Assembly: GCF_009379765.1 (NCBI RefSeq)
Contig: NZ_WHTD01000073.1
Span: 1-38,974, forward strand
From: Actinophytocola sp.
GTDB lineage: Bacteria > Actinomycetota > Actinomycetes > Mycobacteriales > Pseudonocardiaceae
Direction: 5' to 3'
DNA: 38,974 nucleotides
Shown here: positions 37,061 to 38,974 of the stretch, piece after piece
Layout: each line of letters starts with the position of its first letter
How positions within the stretch are numbered: position 1 is the stretch's first letter
The notes under the pieces: model-generated
Database searches by the model: none
Told to the model about the DNA's origin: nothing
Seen by the model: the letters and a program-made list of their open reading frames with translations, nothing else
Program-made: the position numbers and the translations under genes

Positions 37061-38689
37061 TCAGCCGCCGCCCTGTTCGGCCTGCTCCGACTCGCTCGGG
37101 TACTGGCCCTGGCCGTACGGCACGGAGTCGAAGCTCTGCTCGACGTCCTTCGCGGACAGCGACGAGCCGTCGGGCAACAGCTGGATGATCGCTCTCGGCG
37201 CCGGTTCCTGGTCGCTCAGGCCGAGTACCTGCGCGGTCGCCTCGTCCGGCACGCCGTACTTCACGCCGCGGTCGGAGACCAGCGTGATCTGCCCGGTGCC
37301 GAAGTCCTCCTTCGACGTGGACTGGCGGACCACCGCCGCCCGGCCGGGCGGCATGTAGAAGTGGTCGATCCGGGTGCCGTCCGCGCTCGGCGTGGACACC
37401 GGCACCGAGTCCGGGTTGCCGGCGGAGTCCGTCGGCACGCCCGGCACCGCCTTGCCGACGTGCACCGACGTGCGCTCGATCCTGCCGTTGCCATCGCCGC
37501 TCACGGTCCAACCGAGGCACGCCACCGGCCAGTTCTGCGCCGTCAGCACCTCGGTGCGCCGCGAGGGGAACGTGGTGTCGTCGATGTGGTTCGCGGCCTC
37601 CGGGCTGCGGCTGACCACCGCGGGCGACAGGCGCACCGGGTCGGGCGCGCCGATGCTGTCGAAGTAGCGGATCAGGTCGCCGGTGACCTGGCTGATCTTC
37701 TCGATGCCGTCGCGCTGCACGACGTAGTAAGCGGGCGCCTCGCCGGTGGGCTGCACGCTGAGCACGGTGCCGATGGCGAGGTCCTCGCCCATGTCGAAGT
37801 CCGGCTTCTCGCCCCGGCCCTCGATGCGTGGAGTCTCCAGCTCGGCCTTCTCCGGAATCGCGTTGAGGACGCCTGTGGTGATCTTGCGGATGTCGACGTT
37901 GTCGATGTCCAGCGCCGTTCTGACGTACTGGTCGTCCATGTTGACCTTGGCGCGCACCGTGTTGGTGTTCGGCAGGTTCGCCGTCCCCGGGGTGCGGTAG
38001 ACGAGGTACACCTCGTCGTTGGGCGCCTGCACGAGCAGCGACTCGTTCTCCTCGAGCTCCGGGCCGAGGTCGTCGACGCCGGCGATCACGGTGGTCTCCA
38101 CCTTGTTCTCGCTGGCCGGGTCGGGCAGGTCGGTGTCGAGGATGTACTGGTCGCACACCGTCCAGTACGGGTCGATCAGCTGGTCGTTGCTCGGCAGCAG
38201 GTCCGGCCCGTCAGGGATGCCGGCCAGGCGGCCTCTCGGGATGTCGCGCAGCTCGTTGTCGTCGACGACCGTGGGCGCCTTGACGTCGGTGTTGCCCCCG
38301 GCGGCCGCCGCGCCGGCACCGCCCTGGTTCTCCTGGTCCTGCGCGGCCAGCGACTGCGCGTAGAGCAGCAGCCGGGCCGAGGCCAGGTCGAACGTCGGGA
38401 TCAGCTTCTTCTCCGGCTTGGCCACCAGGACGTAGACCTGGCCGGACGGCTTGCCGATGACGATGCCGTCCTTGCTGGGCGCCGTCGCCTTGGGCGACAG
38501 GATCCCCCAGATCAGGAAGCCGAGCAGACCCAACGCCGCGAGGCACACCCCCACGATGGTGGCGCGACTGTGCGTGCGCATCGGATCGTGCAGCATCACC
38601 GCGTCCTTGCGGACCAACGCCGACTGCATTCGGCGCAGCACGAAGCGATACGCCTGAACCTGGGACTTGGTGGTCGGTGTCGATGGCAT
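37061..38689 (-). CDS. eccB: Type VII secretion protein EccB
   Basis: This 542-residue protein starts at ATG 38689 (MPSTPTTKSQVQAYRFVLRR), the typical EccB opening. One membrane helix is at about 42-66 (IVGVCLAALGLLGFLIWGIL). The large outer domain includes VCDQYILDTDLPDPASENKVE, QNWPVACLGWTVSGDGN and a C-terminal YGVPDEATAQVLGLS. EccB is a core component of the ESX membrane complex. Its two conserved cysteines (in WTVCDQY and PVACLGW) may form a disulfide. It is followed after 87 bp by the EspC-like gene. It is divergent from the Pro/Gly-rich gene at the window edge. Confidence 0.95.
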   Translation of the reverse strand: MPSTPTTKSQVQAYRFVLRRMQSALVRKDAVMLHDPMRTHSRATIVGVCLAALGLLGFLIWGILSPKATAPSKDGIVIGKPSGQVYVLVAKPEKKLIPTFDLASARLLLYAQSLAAQDQENQGGAGAAAAGGNTDVKAPTVVDDNELRDIPRGRLAGIPDGPDLLPSNDQLIDPYWTVCDQYILDTDLPDPASENKVETTVIAGVDDLGPELEENESLLVQAPNDEVYLVYRTPGTANLPNTNTVRAKVNMDDQYVRTALDIDNVDIRKITTGVLNAIPEKAELETPRIEGRGEKPDFDMGEDLAIGTVLSVQPTGEAPAYYVVQRDGIEKISQVTGDLIRYFDSIGAPDPVRLSPAVVSRSPEAANHIDDTTFPSRRTEVLTAQNWPVACLGWTVSGDGNGRIERTSVHVGKAVPGVPTDSAGNPDSVPVSTPSADGTRIDHFYMPPGRAAVVRQSTSKEDFGTGQITLVSDRGVKYGVPDEATAQVLGLSDQEPAPRAIIQLLPDGSSLSAKDVEQSFDSVPYGQGQYPSESEQAEQGGG

Positions 38690-38823
38690 TCTCGCCTCTA
38701 CTGCTCCCCGCTCGCGGTACCGTTCCGCAGGATAGACCCACAGGCATCGGTTGCATGTCGGTTCTCCACGAACCGGCACGATCGATCCGCCCGGAGCAAA
38801 CCTACGAGGGGAAGATCGAGCGG

Positions 38824-38974
38824 ATGTCGGTGAGCACTCCACCACGGCCGGGCAGGACGCCACCGCCGGGGCAGCCGCCGAGACCGCCGGGGCGCGGCGG
38901 CGGTCCGGGCGGGAACGGGCCGCAGGGACCGGGTGGTCCCGGCGGACCGCAGGGCCCTGGCGGGCCGCCGCCCG
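38824..38974 (+). CDS. Pro/Gly-rich N-terminus of an ESX-locus gene (cut by window end)
   Basis: The frame from ATG 38824 follows GAGGGGAAG and begins MSVSTPPRPGRTPPPGQPP. It then repeats Gly-Pro-Gly-Gly motifs to the window end. Only 50 residues are visible, all low complexity. Being divergent from eccB suggests another secretion component such as EccE or EccC, but no domain is visible to decide. Confidence 0.6.
   Translation, partial: MSVSTPPRPGRTPPPGQPPRPPGRGGGPGGNGPQGPGGPGGPQGPGGPPP

Noticed and set aside
36894..38156. Minus-strand 420-codon frame inside eccB
   Set aside because: Arg-rich out-of-phase reading of eccB; the EccB frame has family-specific motifs throughout.

Overview
The window is high-GC actinobacterial DNA, most likely from Amycolatopsis or a close relative in the Pseudonocardiaceae. 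The evidence is GC-rich third codon positions, many GTG starts, possible leaderless promoters, an ESX-type secretion gene, and gene order. Two blocks follow Mycobacterium tuberculosis Rv3202c-Rv3212: an AdnA-like helicase-nuclease and an alkyltransferase-like protein (1-2618), then a TIGR02569-like kinase-fold protein, MoeZ, a DUF3152 metzincin, TetR, DUF3107, a ferritin-fold protein, a DEAD-box RNA helicase and a beta-propeller protein (16.6-27.0 kb). These assignments come from memory of families and synteny; no searches were run.

Between the two blocks lies about 14 kb of accessory DNA. It starts with a divergent aldo/keto reductase and MmyB-type regulator, both lacking their 5' ends. A 22-bp repeat array and a pirin follow. 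Next comes a seven-gene minus-strand nitrate assimilation operon: nitrate reductase, flavoprotein, NarK, NirB, NirD, the HemD-like regulator NnaR and a CbiX-type siroheme chelatase. Nitrate would be imported, reduced to nitrite and then to ammonium, with siroheme supplied for NirB. A perfect GlnR a-b box lies upstream of nirB. The order resembles the nasACKBDEF operon reported from Amycolatopsis mediterranei. The segment ends with about 330 bp of mosaic repeats and a small membrane protein.

From 27 to 34 kb are housekeeping and envelope genes: an alpha/beta hydrolase, a small membrane protein, a RecB-family nuclease with a probable Fe-S cluster, MarC, a PHP phosphoesterase, a PH-domain protein, a 54-residue membrane peptide, a Nudix hydrolase, DUF2332 and MaoC. 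A CorA transporter follows, with a structured leader holding two small upstream ORFs. The right end (35.4-39.0 kb) is a type VII secretion locus: a large WXG-type protein, an EspC-like protein, EccB, and the start of a divergent Pro/Gly-rich gene.

The most unusual content is small repeats and leaders. A 22-bp repeat is present at three loci, and one locus is an exact three-copy, 66-bp insert inside the chelatase gene. Two palindromic elements of 165-168 bp sit between convergent genes, and their CTAG ends supply stop codons. The corA leader, a 19-bp perfect hairpin between divergent genes, and an RNA helicase with no ordinary start codon also merit a second look.
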